Shown: positions 25,571-34,568, counted from the stretch's first letter. The stretch: DNA of 64,000 nt from Verrucomicrobiota bacterium (GCA_004293445.1 RDYP01000005.1:1-64000), one strand, 5' to 3'. Notes: a model not told the origin generated them from the letters alone. A program made the numbers and translations.

Positions 25571-26416
25571 TCAACCTGCAAAGGCATGGGCGGGTAGACC
25601 GCGAACCCCAAGGCCGCGGATCACGAAAAGGCGGCCGGCTTCGGCTTCCTCAACGCTTTTGTGAACACCCGTGGTGACATACAGATCCGCGAGGTCGGGG
25701 CCACCAAAGGCGCAGGCCGTGGTCTCCAGGCAGGGCAAATCGATCTTTCGCAGTTCCTCTCCCGTGATCGGGCTGAAGCAAGCGACGCAGGCCCCATGAC
25801 AAAAGGCGATCCAGAGATTTCCCTCGGCATCCATCGTCATGCCATCGGGCGAGGCCTCGTGATGCGCGGTCGAAACCACAGCGCGGGGATTTTCGATGCG
25901 ACCCGCTTCATAGTCGAAGGCTAGGACCTCCTTGCGCGGTGTATCGATGTAATAAAGCGTGCGCCCGTCAGCGCTCCACACGATGCCGTTGGAATTCGTC
26001 ACCGGACCGAAGGCCTCGTGAATCGTGAGATCGGGATCGAGCCGGTATAGCCGCGCATCACCCGTCTTTTTCACCAAGCTGATCGTTCCGGCAAAAAAGC
26101 GACCGTCCGGCGAGCACTTGCCGTCGTTGAAACGGTTGTCGGATTTCTCCGCTTCGGGATCGCCCAGCGCAGTCAGGGATCCGTCCTCAGCCAGGAAGTG
26201 AAAGCCGCTGTCGCCCGCAATCACGAAGCCACCATCCCGACGCGGGACCACCGTGCCGACACGCTCGCCGACATCCCAGCTGCGCTCCTCCCCGGTCGTG
26301 GGGTCGAAGCGAATCACCCGATGCCCTTCAATGTCCACATAGAGCAGAGCATTGTCCCACCAAAGCGGGCCTTCACCCCAGCGGGCGCGAAAGTTTCCTA
26401 CCGTCTCGATCACCAT
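25571..26416 (-). CDS. SMP-30/gluconolactonase-family lactonase
   Basis: 281 aa. A six-bladed propeller of the SMP-30/regucalcin type: GEGPLWWDNALLYVDIEG with the metal-binding Glu, NRFNDGKCSPDGRFFAGT with Asn, GPVTNSNGIVWSADG with Asn, and HHEASPDGMTMDAEGNLWIAF with Asp. These are the four divalent-metal positions. It probably hydrolyses a sugar lactone to the aldonic acid, in an oxidative sugar pathway. No signal peptide. The ATG at 26416 is chosen over 26491 because the family motif then begins normally at residue 14. It is divergent from the amidase gene. Confidence 0.88.
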   Translation of the reverse strand: MVIETVGNFRARWGEGPLWWDNALLYVDIEGHRVIRFDPTTGEERSWDVGERVGTVVPRRDGGFVIAGDSGFHFLAEDGSLTALGDPEAEKSDNRFNDGKCSPDGRFFAGTISLVKKTGDARLYRLDPDLTIHEAFGPVTNSNGIVWSADGRTLYYIDTPRKEVLAFDYEAGRIENPRAVVSTAHHEASPDGMTMDAEGNLWIAFCHGACVACFSPITGEELRKIDLPCLETTACAFGGPDLADLYVTTGVHKSVEEAEAGRLFVIRGLGVRGLPAHAFAG

Positions 26417-26564
26417 GCCGCGGACCTTAGAAAGCCGCGACGCGAGGCAAAGCGGAAAGTCCCGGCCACCGAAATCGAGTTTGTCACCCACGGCTGAAAT
26501 CGCTAATGAAACGCCGGGACAGCGCCGACCATTCCCATCGCCACCGCATCGCTTTTACTCGTTC

Positions 26565-27569
26565 ATGCCATTCACGCCTTCCATGTCCCGCCTGCTTGCC
26601 GCCGTGCTTTGCTGGACCGGATTGGTTGTGGCGGCTCATGCCCAATGGGATCTGAAAAAGATCCATGGTCGGGATTATGTGAATGTCGATGGCATGACGA
26701 AATTCTACGGCTTCGAATCGATCCGCCGGAACCGCAACGAGGTGGTGCTGGAAAACAAACGGGTCGTCATGAAGCTGCGCCTCGGAGCCCAGGAATGCCT
26801 GATGAATGGGGTGAAATTCGTCTTCAGCTACAAGGTCGAGGAGCAAAGCGGCCGCGCCTGGATCTCACGGATCGACCTCGCCAAACTGGTCGATCCCGTC
26901 CTCCGCCCGAACTTCATCGCCAATGCGGGCGACTTTCGCACCGTAATCATCGATCCCGGCCACGGGGGCAAGGATGCGGGCGCAACCAACGCGCTCGGCA
27001 CCGAGGCTCACTACAATTTGCAAGTCGCGCTCGCCCTGAAAAACCTGCTCTCCCAGCGAGGCTACAAAGTCCTGATGACTCGCGAGACGAATCGCTACCT
27101 CACGCTGCAAGAGCGCGTCGACTTCGCCAACCGAGTCCGCGACAATGCGATCTTCATCTCCATTCACCACAACTCGGGAGGGCGCGCGGCACGCGGGCTG
27201 GAAACCTTCACCCTGTCGCCCCTCGGAGTCGCACACTACGGACGGAACCTGAATTCGACCGACTTCCAGACACAAGCCGGCAACGGCCACGACTGCGCCA
27301 ACGTGGCACTCGCCACCGCCGTCCATGGCGCCGTCTCGCGCCGCCTCGGCAAGAACAGCTTCGATCGCGGGATCAAACGCGCGCGGTTCAGCGTTCTCAC
27401 AGGAGTGAAGCATCCATCGATCCTTCTTGAATGCGCTTTCATGAGCCACCCCTATGAAGCGCAGCTCATCCACAACGAAGCGTTCCGCAGGACCGTTGCC
27501 ACCGGCATCGCCGAGGCCATCGTCAAATACCGCTTCGCCGTGTCGCGGAAAAGCCGCAAGGCTCCGTAA
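26565..27569 (+). CDS. Exported N-acetylmuramoyl-L-alanine amidase
   Basis: 334 aa from the ATG at 26565 (or 328 from 26583; both leave a good signal peptide ending VVAAHAQ). An N-terminal domain (about 28-120; HGRDYVNVDGMTKFYGF, VFSYKVEEQSGRAWIS) resembles copper-amine-oxidase-N-like or AMIN-type binding modules. The amidase_3 domain follows with zinc ligands in VIIDPGHGGKDAGA, the Glu in GTEAHYN, ISIHHNSGG, and the catalytic Glu in LLECAFMSHPYEAQLI. It cleaves the lactyl-Ala bond in peptidoglycan, for daughter-cell separation or wall turnover. Confidence 0.92.
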   Translation: MPFTPSMSRLLAAVLCWTGLVVAAHAQWDLKKIHGRDYVNVDGMTKFYGFESIRRNRNEVVLENKRVVMKLRLGAQECLMNGVKFVFSYKVEEQSGRAWISRIDLAKLVDPVLRPNFIANAGDFRTVIIDPGHGGKDAGATNALGTEAHYNLQVALALKNLLSQRGYKVLMTRETNRYLTLQERVDFANRVRDNAIFISIHHNSGGRAARGLETFTLSPLGVAHYGRNLNSTDFQTQAGNGHDCANVALATAVHGAVSRRLGKNSFDRGIKRARFSVLTGVKHPSILLECAFMSHPYEAQLIHNEAFRRTVATGIAEAIVKYRFAVSRKSRKAP

Positions 27570-27601
27570 CTCGGCACAACCGCACCGAGCGAGTCCGGCG
27601 G

Positions 27602-28384
27602 CTACAGCCCTGGCACGCCCCGTGGCCGCGGGGTCAGGATCTCGGGCTCGCCGGAAGTGATCAGCACGGTGTGCTCGAAGTGGGCGGACGATTTCCCATC
27701 AGCGGTGATCACCGTCCATCCGTCATCGAGGATACGGACTCCGGCAACCCCGGCGTTTACCATCGGTTCGATGGCCAGCACCATGCCCGGCTCCAGGATC
27801 GGACTCTTCCCCTGAGGTCGGTAGTTCGGCACCTGCGGCTCCTCATGAAGCTCTCGTCCGACTCCATGCCCGACGAACTCGCGCACCACCGTGAAACCCA
27901 ACGGCTTGACGTGGGCCTCGACCGCACCGCAAAGCTCGGCAAGGCGCTCCCCGGCACGGGCATGGGCGATCGCCGCGAACAGCGATTCCTCGGTGGCGAT
28001 CAAAAGTCGCCGCACCTCGTCGGACACATCCCCGACCGCCACGGTCAGAGCGTTGTCGCCGATCCAGCCGCCTTTGACGATCCCGACATCAATCTTGACC
28101 GCGTCGCCTGCTTGGATTTTGCGCGGTCCGCCGATGCCGTGGACCACTTCTTCGTTCACGGAAATGCAAATCTGACCGCTGAACCCGCGATACCCGAGAA
28201 AGGCGCTCTTGCAGTCTCGCTCGCGCATCAATTCGAGCGCGAGCTGATCGATCTCCAGCGTCGTGCAACCCGGCCTCACCGCCTTGGCAAGCTCTTGGAG
28301 GATATCACTGGCGATTTCCCCGGCCACACGCATGCGGGCGATCTCGTGGGCGGTCTTGATTCGGATTCTATTCCTGCGGGCCAT
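27602..28384 (-). CDS. map: Methionine aminopeptidase, type I
   Basis: 260 aa. Removes the initiator Met. Metal ligands appear in the standard order: H in VVHGIGG (substrate), D in KIDVGI, D in GWIGDNAL, H in GHGVGRELHEEP, E in LAIEPMV and E in HFEHTVL. The start MARRNRIRIKTAHEIARM is the usual type I form. The ATG at 28384 lies inside the end of adk (17-bp overlap), so map is the last gene of the secY-adk-map tail. The genes that often follow it (infA, rpsM, rpsK, rpoA) are missing here, and the next gene runs in the opposite direction. Confidence 0.95.
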   Translation of the reverse strand: MARRNRIRIKTAHEIARMRVAGEIASDILQELAKAVRPGCTTLEIDQLALELMRERDCKSAFLGYRGFSGQICISVNEEVVHGIGGPRKIQAGDAVKIDVGIVKGGWIGDNALTVAVGDVSDEVRRLLIATEESLFAAIAHARAGERLAELCGAVEAHVKPLGFTVVREFVGHGVGRELHEEPQVPNYRPQGKSPILEPGMVLAIEPMVNAGVAGVRILDDGWTVITADGKSSAHFEHTVLITSGEPEILTPRPRGVPGL

Positions 28385-29021
28385 GGGAAATCTGGAGGAG
28401 TTCAAGCAAGCGCCGTTCCGCGCTGGAAGCATCACTTGCGGCATCCAAGCGATGCAGCAAGCCTTGCCTTTGATAAAAATCGATCACCGGCAGCACGTGC
28501 TCACGGTATTCCGCGAGGCGCCCGAAAAAGCCCGCCTCACTGTCGTCGGCACGAGGCAGCGCAGGTCCACCACAATTGGGACAGGCACCCGCAAGCGTGT
28601 CAGCCACGCGTCCCGACCATCGGCAATCACCACACTCGACCCGGTCGCGAACCCGGCGCAATAATTCACCCTCCGGCACTTCCAGCACGATGGCCGCCGT
28701 CAGCGATTGACCATTTGCGGCCAATCGTTCGGCAAGAAATTCCGCCTGCGCGAGACTCCGCGGGAAACCATCCAGCACCCAGCCACCCCTTTGCTGATCT
28801 AGCCATTCGCCCATGATCGGGCACATCAAAGAATCCGGCAGATACTCGTGGCGGGCCAGAATCGGCGCCGCCGCCCGCCCCAAGTCACTCTCAGCATCGA
28901 CCGCCGAGCGCAACAAGGCGCCGGTGCTCAAGAAAACGAGACCCAGACGACCCGCGAGAAAGCGCCCCTGAGTCCCCTTGCCAGAGGCCGGGGGACCGAG
29001 GAGAATGAATCGCTGCGACAT
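28368..29021 (-). CDS. adk: Adenylate kinase
   Basis: 217 aa. Interconverts ATP, ADP and AMP. P-loop GPPASGKGTQ, AMP-site motif LDGFPRSLAQAEFL, and a LID domain with a structural zinc knot made by CGDC and CPNC, as in many Gram-positive and other non-enterobacterial kinases. It lies between secY (24 bp upstream) and map (overlapping), the conserved end of the spc operon. Confidence 0.94.
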   Translation of the reverse strand: MSQRFILLGPPASGKGTQGRFLAGRLGLVFLSTGALLRSAVDAESDLGRAAAPILARHEYLPDSLMCPIMGEWLDQQRGGWVLDGFPRSLAQAEFLAERLAANGQSLTAAIVLEVPEGELLRRVRDRVECGDCRWSGRVADTLAGACPNCGGPALPRADDSEAGFFGRLAEYREHVLPVIDFYQRQGLLHRLDAASDASSAERRLLELLQISHGPQE

Positions 29022-29045
29022 GGTCGTGGCGGAAACCCGCCGGCT

Positions 29046-30527
29046 TCACTTGGCGATCCAAGCGGCAACTGCCAGCACCACGATCAGACCGATGACCGTC
29101 AAAAGATAAACCAATGCGGTTCCAGAAGCGGCATTGCCGGTCTGGGCGAGACGGTCGTAACGCCCCTTGAGCTTACCCTTGCGGAGGAAACCATCGTAGT
29201 GACGCTGGAGCAGGTGGGTCTCCACTTGGCGCATGATGTCCAGCACCACGCCGACCAAAATCAGCAGGCTGGTGCCGCCGAAAAACTGGAGGACCATCGA
29301 GCCCGGCGGCAGTTTCACCGCGGCACCCACAGCGGCCGGCAGGACGAAGATCAGAGAAAGGAAGATCGCGCCCGCGAACGTCAGGCGGGTCATCGTGAAA
29401 TCAAGGAAGTCCGCGGTCGGCTTGCCGGGGCGCACACCGGGGATGTAACCACCGTTGCGCTTCAGATCCTCCGAGACCTGCGAAGGCTGGAACATGGTCG
29501 CGACCCAGAAGTAGGAGAAGAAGAAGATGAAGAGACCACCGAGGATATAGTACCAAGTGCCGCCAGGCTGGAGCTCAGTTTGCAAGCGTACCGCCCACGG
29601 CGCACCCTTGAAGAACCAAGCAATCATCATCGTCGGCAGCGAAAGAATGGCCGTGGCAAAGATGATGGGCATCACCCCGGCATAGTTGACCTTCAGCGGG
29701 AGATACTGGGTCTGACCGCCGAACTGTTTACGACCAACCACGCGCTTGGCATACTGGACCGCGATCCGCCGCTGAGCTTGGGTGATGGCGATTGTTCCGG
29801 CGATCACGAGGAGAAGCATCGCAATCATCACGACCATCATGATCGAACGGAAGGCGTCGACATCGTCACCCGTGACGAAGTGCTGCCAGGTCAGCACCAA
29901 GGCACCCGGCAAAGCGGAAATGATGTTCACCGTGATGATGATCGAAGTCCCGTTGCCGAGGCCGCGTTCGGTCATCTGATCGCCGATCCACATCAGAAGC
30001 AAAGTGCCTGCCACGAGGGTGACCACCGTCAAGACCTGCCAGAGGCCGGAAGCCGAAGGCACCAGGTCGCCATATTTTTCGATCCCCTGCATGTAGAACA
30101 GGGTCTCGGGATTGGCCAGCGAGCGGGTAACGAAGTACCCCTGAACCAGCGCGATGATGATCGTGATGTAACGGGTATACTGGGTGATTTTTTGGCGACC
30201 GCCATCTTCCCGGGCAAGGCGCGCGAGTTTCGGAACGACCGCCGTCATCAACTGCACCATGATCGATGCCGAGATGTAGGGCATGATCCCGAGCGCAAAG
30301 ATACCCGCCTGCTGCAGACCGCCGCCAGCGAAGATGGTGAGCATCGCGCTGAATGCGTTGCCGCCATCCTTAGAAGCATTTTCCATCCACGCCTCGATGA
30401 CCGAGGCATCCACCCCTGGAAGGGTGATGTGCACCCCCAATCGCACGATGACGATCATGGCGAGGGTGAAGAGGATTCGGGCCCGGAGTTCCGGCACCTT
30501 CCAAGTATCTGCGAAAGCGGAGGTCAT
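29046..30527 (-). CDS. secY: Preprotein translocase subunit SecY
   Basis: 493 aa, ten transmembrane helices forming the protein-export channel. The start MTSAFADTWKVPELRARILFT is normal; the ATG at 30566 would add 13 residues. Typical segments: GIMPYISASIMVQLMT, VQGYF, GLGNGTSIII, QAQRRIAVQYAKRVVG, and a plug region after helix 1. At 493 it is somewhat longer than E. coli SecY (443), with extra residues around helix 2 and between helices 6 and 8. Position after rplO and before adk is as in most bacteria. Confidence 0.96.
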   Translation of the reverse strand: MTSAFADTWKVPELRARILFTLAMIVIVRLGVHITLPGVDASVIEAWMENASKDGGNAFSAMLTIFAGGGLQQAGIFALGIMPYISASIMVQLMTAVVPKLARLAREDGGRQKITQYTRYITIIIALVQGYFVTRSLANPETLFYMQGIEKYGDLVPSASGLWQVLTVVTLVAGTLLLMWIGDQMTERGLGNGTSIIITVNIISALPGALVLTWQHFVTGDDVDAFRSIMMVVMIAMLLLVIAGTIAITQAQRRIAVQYAKRVVGRKQFGGQTQYLPLKVNYAGVMPIIFATAILSLPTMMIAWFFKGAPWAVRLQTELQPGGTWYYILGGLFIFFFSYFWVATMFQPSQVSEDLKRNGGYIPGVRPGKPTADFLDFTMTRLTFAGAIFLSLIFVLPAAVGAAVKLPPGSMVLQFFGGTSLLILVGVVLDIMRQVETHLLQRHYDGFLRKGKLKGRYDRLAQTGNAASGTALVYLLTVIGLIVVLAVAAWIAK

Positions 30528-30570
30528 GAGAGAGAGAAGTGCGAAAAGCGACGGGCTTTTAAACACGGAA

Positions 30571-30592
30571 AGGAAGCGATCAAGCGCTTCCT
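30571..30592 (-). promoter_or_regulatory. Hairpin between rplO and secY
   Basis: AGGAAGCG (30571-30578) pairs with CGCTTCCT (30585-30592) over a 6-nt loop in the 101-bp gap between rplO and secY. On the minus strand it is followed by a TTCCGTGTTTAAAA stretch rather than a clean U run. It could act as a partial terminator or mRNA-processing site that sets secY expression relative to the ribosomal genes. Confidence 0.4.
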
Positions 30593-30628
30593 CACCGGAG
30601 ACCCGTCATGACGGATGGGAACCAAGCA

Positions 30629-31084
30629 TCAGGCCTCGACCGGAGTGGCGACGCTGCCACCGGCCTTCTCCACCTTTTCTTTGGCGGAGGCGCTGATGGT
30701 GTCGACCACGATGCTGAGCTTCTTGGTCAAGTCGCCGTGACCGAGCACCTTGACTTGGTCGCAGGCGCGATTGATGAGGCCCGCCACGCGGAGGCTCTCT
30801 TCGTTCACGACATCGCCATCGTTGAAGGCCTTTTCGATCTGGGCGAGGTTCACCACCTCGACCTTGGTCTTGAAATTGACGTTGTTGAAGCCGCGCTTGG
30901 GCAGGCGACGATGAAGCGGCATCTGACCGCCTTCGAAGCCGACGCGGGTTCCGCTGCCGGAGCGTGCCTTTTGACCCTTGTTGCCTTTGCAAGAAGTCTT
31001 GCCGTGGCCGGAGCTTTCGCCGCAACCGAGGCGCTTGACCCGGTGCTTGGCACCCTTGTTGGGGGCGAGTGTGTGAAGTTTCAT
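30629..31084 (-). CDS. rplO: 50S ribosomal protein L15
   Basis: 151 aa. Start MKLHTLAPNKGAKHRVKRLG, Gly-rich core CGESSGHGKTSCKGNKGQKARSG, FEGGQMPLHRRLPKRGF, and the C-terminal fold GHGDLTKKLSIVVDTISASA are all L15 signatures. It assembles late on the large subunit. The 95 bp between rpsE and rplO, where rpmD (L30) usually sits, contain no frame for L30 and instead fold into a large hairpin. Start matches the family. Confidence 0.96.
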   Translation of the reverse strand: MKLHTLAPNKGAKHRVKRLGCGESSGHGKTSCKGNKGQKARSGSGTRVGFEGGQMPLHRRLPKRGFNNVNFKTKVEVVNLAQIEKAFNDGDVVNEESLRVAGLINRACDQVKVLGHGDLTKKLSIVVDTISASAKEKVEKAGGSVATPVEA

Positions 31085-31108
31085 GTGAGACTAAAGATAA
31101 GATGACCG

Positions 31109-31173
31109 AAGACCGCGGATGGGAGGAAAACAGGACTCGTCGGAACTGAGCCCGGTCCTCCAGCCGTGGTCTT
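31109..31173 (-). other. Nested hairpin at the usual rpmD position
   Basis: AAGACCGCGG (31109-31118) pairs with CCGTGGTCTT (31164-31173) with one G-U pair. Inside, GGAGGA (31122-31127) pairs with TCCTCC (31156-31161), and a third smaller helix is possible. No U run follows, so it is not a standard terminator. It may be an RNA element for processing or control of rplO-secY. Confidence 0.45.
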
Positions 31174-31179
31174 AATGTC

Positions 31180-31860
31180 TTAGATTGCTTTTTCCTTCTT
31201 CTTGCCCCGGCCACCAAGAATTTGGTCGCGGGTGCGGAGTTGGGAGAGCGCCTTCAAGGTGGCCTTGACGACGTTGGAGTGGTTTGACGAACCAAGGGAC
31301 TTCGCGAGGATGTCGCGGATGCCCACGGCTTCGCAGACGGCGCGGACGCCGCCACCCGCGATGATCCCGGTTCCGGGAGAAGCGGGCTTGAGAAGCACCT
31401 TGCCACCACCGAATTCGGCGTAGATCTCGTGGGGAATGGTGCCGTCCACGATGTTCATCGGCTTGAGTGCCTTCTTGGCAATTTCGCCAGCCTTCTTGAT
31501 CGAGTCAGCGACTTCGTTCGCCTTGCCGAAGCCGAGGCCAACCTTGCCTTCGCGGTCGCCAGCGACGACGAGGGCGGAGAAGCTGAAACGACGGCCACCT
31601 TTGACGACCTTGGCGCAACGATTGATGAAAACAACCTTCTCAGCAAGCTGGGGTCCGTCGGACTCCGGTGCTTGACGATCATCGCGGCGAGGGCCGCGGG
31701 GACCGCGGTTTTGGCCACCCTGACCGCCACCGCCTTGACCATACTGCGAGCGCTGGCCGTATGGCGGGCGCTGCTGGCCTTGAGGTTGGGAAGCCGTCTG
31801 CGGCTGAGGCTGGGAATCGGGCGCCGAAGGCGTCGGAGTGGAATCTTGATGGGTCACCAT
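31180..31860 (-). CDS. rpsE: 30S ribosomal protein S5 with long disordered N-terminal extension
   Basis: 226 aa, against about 166 in E. coli. Residues 72-226 are ordinary S5 ([81 protein letters not shown]). The first 71 residues are Gln/Pro/Gly/Arg-rich (for example [20 protein letters not shown]) and surely disordered. The extension is in frame with no internal Met before the core, so it is part of the protein. It may help small-subunit assembly or bind RNA (inference). Confidence 0.94.
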   Translation of the reverse strand: MVTHQDSTPTPSAPDSQPQPQTASQPQGQQRPPYGQRSQYGQGGGGQGGQNRGPRGPRRDDRQAPESDGPQLAEKVVFINRCAKVVKGGRRFSFSALVVAGDREGKVGLGFGKANEVADSIKKAGEIAKKALKPMNIVDGTIPHEIYAEFGGGKVLLKPASPGTGIIAGGGVRAVCEAVGIRDILAKSLGSSNHSNVVKATLKALSQLRTRDQILGGRGKKKEKAI

Positions 31861-31875
31861 GACGATAGCGCTGGA

Positions 31876-32232
31876 TTAGAATTTGAGGCCGGCTTCGCGG
31901 GCGGCATCCGCCAGCGCTTTGATCTTGCCGTGGTAGAGGTGGCCGCCGCGGTCGAAGACCACGGCGCTGATGTTGGCAGCCTTGGCGCGCTCGGCGACCA
32001 GAGCCCCCACTTGGGAGGCACAGGCCACGTTGGCAGCGGCGTTCTCGAAGCTCTTGTCGAGGGTCGAGGCGGCAGCAAGGGTGCGGCCGGCAACGTCGTC
32101 GATCACCTGGGCGTAGACGTGCTGATTGGAGTAATGCACGGCCAGACGGGGCCGGGCTGCGGTACCGGAGACCTTCTTGCGGATACGCGCGTGAATGCGC
32201 TCGCGGCCGGTCTTGCGTTTGATCTTGCTCAT
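31876..32232 (-). CDS. rplR: 50S ribosomal protein L18
   Basis: 118 aa. Binds 5S rRNA with L5 in the central protuberance. Signatures: [87 protein letters not shown]. Normal length and start, in the usual rplF-rplR-rpsE order. Confidence 0.96.
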   Translation of the reverse strand: MSKIKRKTGRERIHARIRKKVSGTAARPRLAVHYSNQHVYAQVIDDVAGRTLAAASTLDKSFENAAANVACASQVGALVAERAKAANISAVVFDRGGHLYHGKIKALADAAREAGLKF

Positions 32233-32252
32233 GTTCGGGAGAAATTAGTGGA

Positions 32253-32792
32253 TTACTTGCCGACGCTCTTGCCTTCCTTGCGGCGGACCTTCTCGCCAAC
32301 GTAGCGGACACCCTTGCCCTTGTAAGGCTCCGGCGGATAGTAGGCACGCACGTCAGCCGCGAACTGGCCGACGAGTTGCTTGTCGATGCCTTCGACCTTG
32401 ATCTTGGTGTTCTCGTTCACGGTGACCGTGAGGCCGGCCGGGATCGGATGGAGGATCGGGTGCGACTTGCCGAGAGCAAGATCGAGATCCTGACCCTTGA
32501 CGGAGGCGCGGAGACCGACGCCGAGAATTTCCAGGTCCTTGACGAAGCCTTGGGAGACGCCGGTGATCATGTTGTTCACCAGGCTGCGAACAGTGCCGTG
32601 CAGAGCGCGGTGGGTCCGGCCTTCAGTGGCGCGAGCAACGACAACGGTGCTTTCTTCGCTTTGGATGGAGATGCCATCGGGCAGGGAGAGGTCGAGCTTG
32701 CCCTTAGGGCCCTCGACGAGAACTTTGCCGGCATCGACTTTCACGCTGACCTTGGCGGGCAGGGAGATCGGTTTGAGACCAACTCGTGACAT
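32253..32792 (-). CDS. rplF: 50S ribosomal protein L6
   Basis: 179 aa, two tandem alpha-beta repeats. Start MSRVGLKPISLPAKVSVKVD, middle LHGTVRSLVNNMITGVSQGF, and C-terminal PEPYKGKGVRYVGEKVRRKEGKSVGK with the GKG loop that contacts 23S rRNA near the factor-binding site. One of the few genes in the operon with a weak Shine-Dalgarno (AAAGGAA about ten bases upstream). Confidence 0.96.
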   Translation of the reverse strand: MSRVGLKPISLPAKVSVKVDAGKVLVEGPKGKLDLSLPDGISIQSEESTVVVARATEGRTHRALHGTVRSLVNNMITGVSQGFVKDLEILGVGLRASVKGQDLDLALGKSHPILHPIPAGLTVTVNENTKIKVEGIDKQLVGQFAADVRAYYPPEPYKGKGVRYVGEKVRRKEGKSVGK

Positions 32793-32821
32793 GGTATTTG
32801 GTTCCTTTCGCGTGTTGGGGT

Positions 32822-33220
32822 TTACCAGACGTGGCCGATGACTTCGCCGCCGAGTTGGCTGCGCTTGGCCTTGGCGCCAGTCATGACGCCCTTGGAAGTG
32901 GAGACGATGGCGATGCCGAGACCGTTGAGGACGCGTGGCATTTCATTGCCACCGCAATAGACACGGCGACCTGGCTTGGATACCCGCTTGAGATCGGTCA
33001 GCACGGGGCGGCCATCGACGTAACGGGCCTTGACCTTGAGCTGAGGATGAGCGGAGTCGGTGACGACTTCAAAGCCCCAGATATAGCCCTCTTCTTGGAG
33101 CACCTTGGCGATATCAGCCTTGATGCGGGAATAGGGGGCCAAAAACTGCTCATTGCCAGCGCGGCAGCAGTTTTTGAAGCGGGTAAGGAAATCGGAGATA
33201 GGATCGGAGAGAACGGCCAT
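32822..33220 (-). CDS. rpsH: 30S ribosomal protein S8
   Basis: 132 aa. Binds the central domain of 16S rRNA; in E. coli it also represses the spc operon. DPISDFLTRFKNCCRAGNEQF, VSKPGRRVYCGGNEMPRVLNGLGIAIVSTSKGVMT, and the ending RSQLGGEVIGHVW are family signatures. It directly follows rplE with only 30 bp between, so rpsN (S14), which normally lies there, is absent from this operon. Confidence 0.96.
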   Translation of the reverse strand: MAVLSDPISDFLTRFKNCCRAGNEQFLAPYSRIKADIAKVLQEEGYIWGFEVVTDSAHPQLKVKARYVDGRPVLTDLKRVSKPGRRVYCGGNEMPRVLNGLGIAIVSTSKGVMTGAKAKRSQLGGEVIGHVW

Positions 33221-33250
33221 GATGGTGGTTCCTTGAGAAGTTCAGGGGTC

Positions 33251-33835
33251 TCAGGCGGCGGCGCCTTCGGTGGATTCGTCGGCCTTCTTGAGGTCGCGGA
33301 ACGGAAGTCCCAGCTCAGTGAGCAGGGCGCGGCCCTCGTCGTCGGTTTTGGCCGAAGTGACGAAGATGATATCGAAACCGATGGTGCGCTTGATCTGATC
33401 GAGCTCGATTTCAGGGAAGATCGACTGGTCGGCGAAGCCAACGGCGTAGTTCCCGCGGCCGTCGAAATTCTTCGGCGAGATCCCGCGGAAGTCGCGGATG
33501 TTCGGCGCGGTGATGTTGATGAAGCGATGAAGGAACTCCCACATGCGAGGGCCGCGGAGAGTCACGCGGGCTCCGAGGGGCTCACCCTCGCGGAGCTTGA
33601 AGTTGGCAACGGCCTTCTTCGAAAAAGTGATCGACGGCTTCTGGCCGGTGATCTTGCCGATTTCGATCACGGCATCATCCACCGCGACCTTCCGGTCGGG
33701 GGCTTTGCCCATGCAGGAAGTGACCACGATCTTTTCGAGACGTGGAACTTGGTGGGGATTGGCGTAGCCGAGCTTCTCCTTGAGAGCCGGCACGACCTTT
33801 TCCTTATACTTGTTCAGTAGGACGGGTGTGCTCAT
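33251..33835 (-). CDS. rplE: 50S ribosomal protein L5
   Basis: 194 aa. Binds 5S rRNA. LLNKYKEKVVPALKEKLGYANPHQVPR, KIVVTSCMG, TGQKPSITFSKKAVANFKLREG, RVTLRGPRMWEFLHRFINITAPNIRDFRG and QSIFPEIELDQI with TIGFDIIFVTSAKTDDEGRALL are all typical. About 15 residues longer than E. coli L5 because of an acidic/Ala C-terminal tail. Followed directly by rpsH. Confidence 0.96.
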   Translation of the reverse strand: MSTPVLLNKYKEKVVPALKEKLGYANPHQVPRLEKIVVTSCMGKAPDRKVAVDDAVIEIGKITGQKPSITFSKKAVANFKLREGEPLGARVTLRGPRMWEFLHRFINITAPNIRDFRGISPKNFDGRGNYAVGFADQSIFPEIELDQIKRTIGFDIIFVTSAKTDDEGRALLTELGLPFRDLKKADESTEGAAA

Positions 33836-33894
33836 TTGATTTAGCGGGTCAGCGCTTGGTGTGTTGCGCTTAAGCGCGGGCCAGGACCGGAGTC

Positions 33895-34119
33895 TCAGCC
33901 CAGTTTCTTTACATTGGAAATGTGAACGGGAGCGTTCTGCTCGACGATACCGCCGTCAGGATTCTTTTCGGAGGCCTTGGTGGCCTTCTTGACGGTGCGG
34001 CCGCCCTCGACAACGACCTTGCCTTTTTCAGCATCGACGGAAAGCACGGTGCCGCGCTTGCCCTTGTGATTGCCGGCGATGATCTCGACTTGGTCGCCTT
34101 TTTTGACGTGAGTCTTCAT
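33895..34119 (-). CDS. rplX: 50S ribosomal protein L24
   Basis: 74 aa. The KOW motif is clear ([24 protein letters not shown]), followed by [15 protein letters not shown] and [13 protein letters not shown]-like ending ([14 protein letters not shown]). An early-assembly protein at the exit-tunnel side. The ATG at 34119 gives the usual MKTHVKKGD start; the frame's earlier ATG at 34173 would add 18 unlikely residues. Shorter than E. coli L24 (104) by its C-terminal part. Confidence 0.94.
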   Translation of the reverse strand: MKTHVKKGDQVEIIAGNHKGKRGTVLSVDAEKGKVVVEGGRTVKKATKASEKNPDGGIVEQNAPVHISNVKKLG

Positions 34120-34153
34120 GGAAATGGATTCGGTGGGGAAGTGGAGCGTGGGC

Positions 34154-34519
34154 TCAGAGCACCTCGGGCGCAAGAGAGACGATCTTCATGAACTGCTTTT
34201 CACGCAGTTCGCGGGCGACAGGTCCGAAAATGCGGGTGCCTTTCGGGTTGTTGTCCTTGTCGATGACCACGATCGCGTTGCCGTCGAAGCGGAGAACCGA
34301 GCCATCGGAGCGGCGGATCGGGAAAGCGGTGCGGACCACCACGGCCTTCACGACCGAACCCTTCTTGACCGAAGCGGTCGGGATCGAATCGCGAATGTGA
34401 GCGGTGATGATGTCGCCAACCTGGGCGGTGCGGGAGCGCTTGCCGAGGACACCGATCATCTTGGCGGATCGGGCACCGGTGTTATCGGCGACCGTAAGAA
34501 GGGATTCCATCTGGATCAT
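34154..34519 (-). CDS. rplN: 50S ribosomal protein L14
   Basis: 121 aa. [26 protein letters not shown] is the standard opening; [27 protein letters not shown] and [28 protein letters not shown] complete the fold. L14 takes part in intersubunit bridges and binds the silencing factor RsfS in other bacteria. Normal length and place. Confidence 0.97.
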   Translation of the reverse strand: MIQMESLLTVADNTGARSAKMIGVLGKRSRTAQVGDIITAHIRDSIPTASVKKGSVVKAVVVRTAFPIRRSDGSVLRFDGNAIVVIDKDNNPKGTRIFGPVARELREKQFMKIVSLAPEVL

Positions 34520-34568
34520 GGCAGAAAGGGAGTTTGTGTTGGGATAATCGGGCGGACCGGCCGAGCTC

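Noticed and set aside
28848-30611. 587-aa plus-strand frame opposite adk and secY
   Set aside because: Composition is Asp/His/Arg-rich with no fold; secY on the minus strand is certain.
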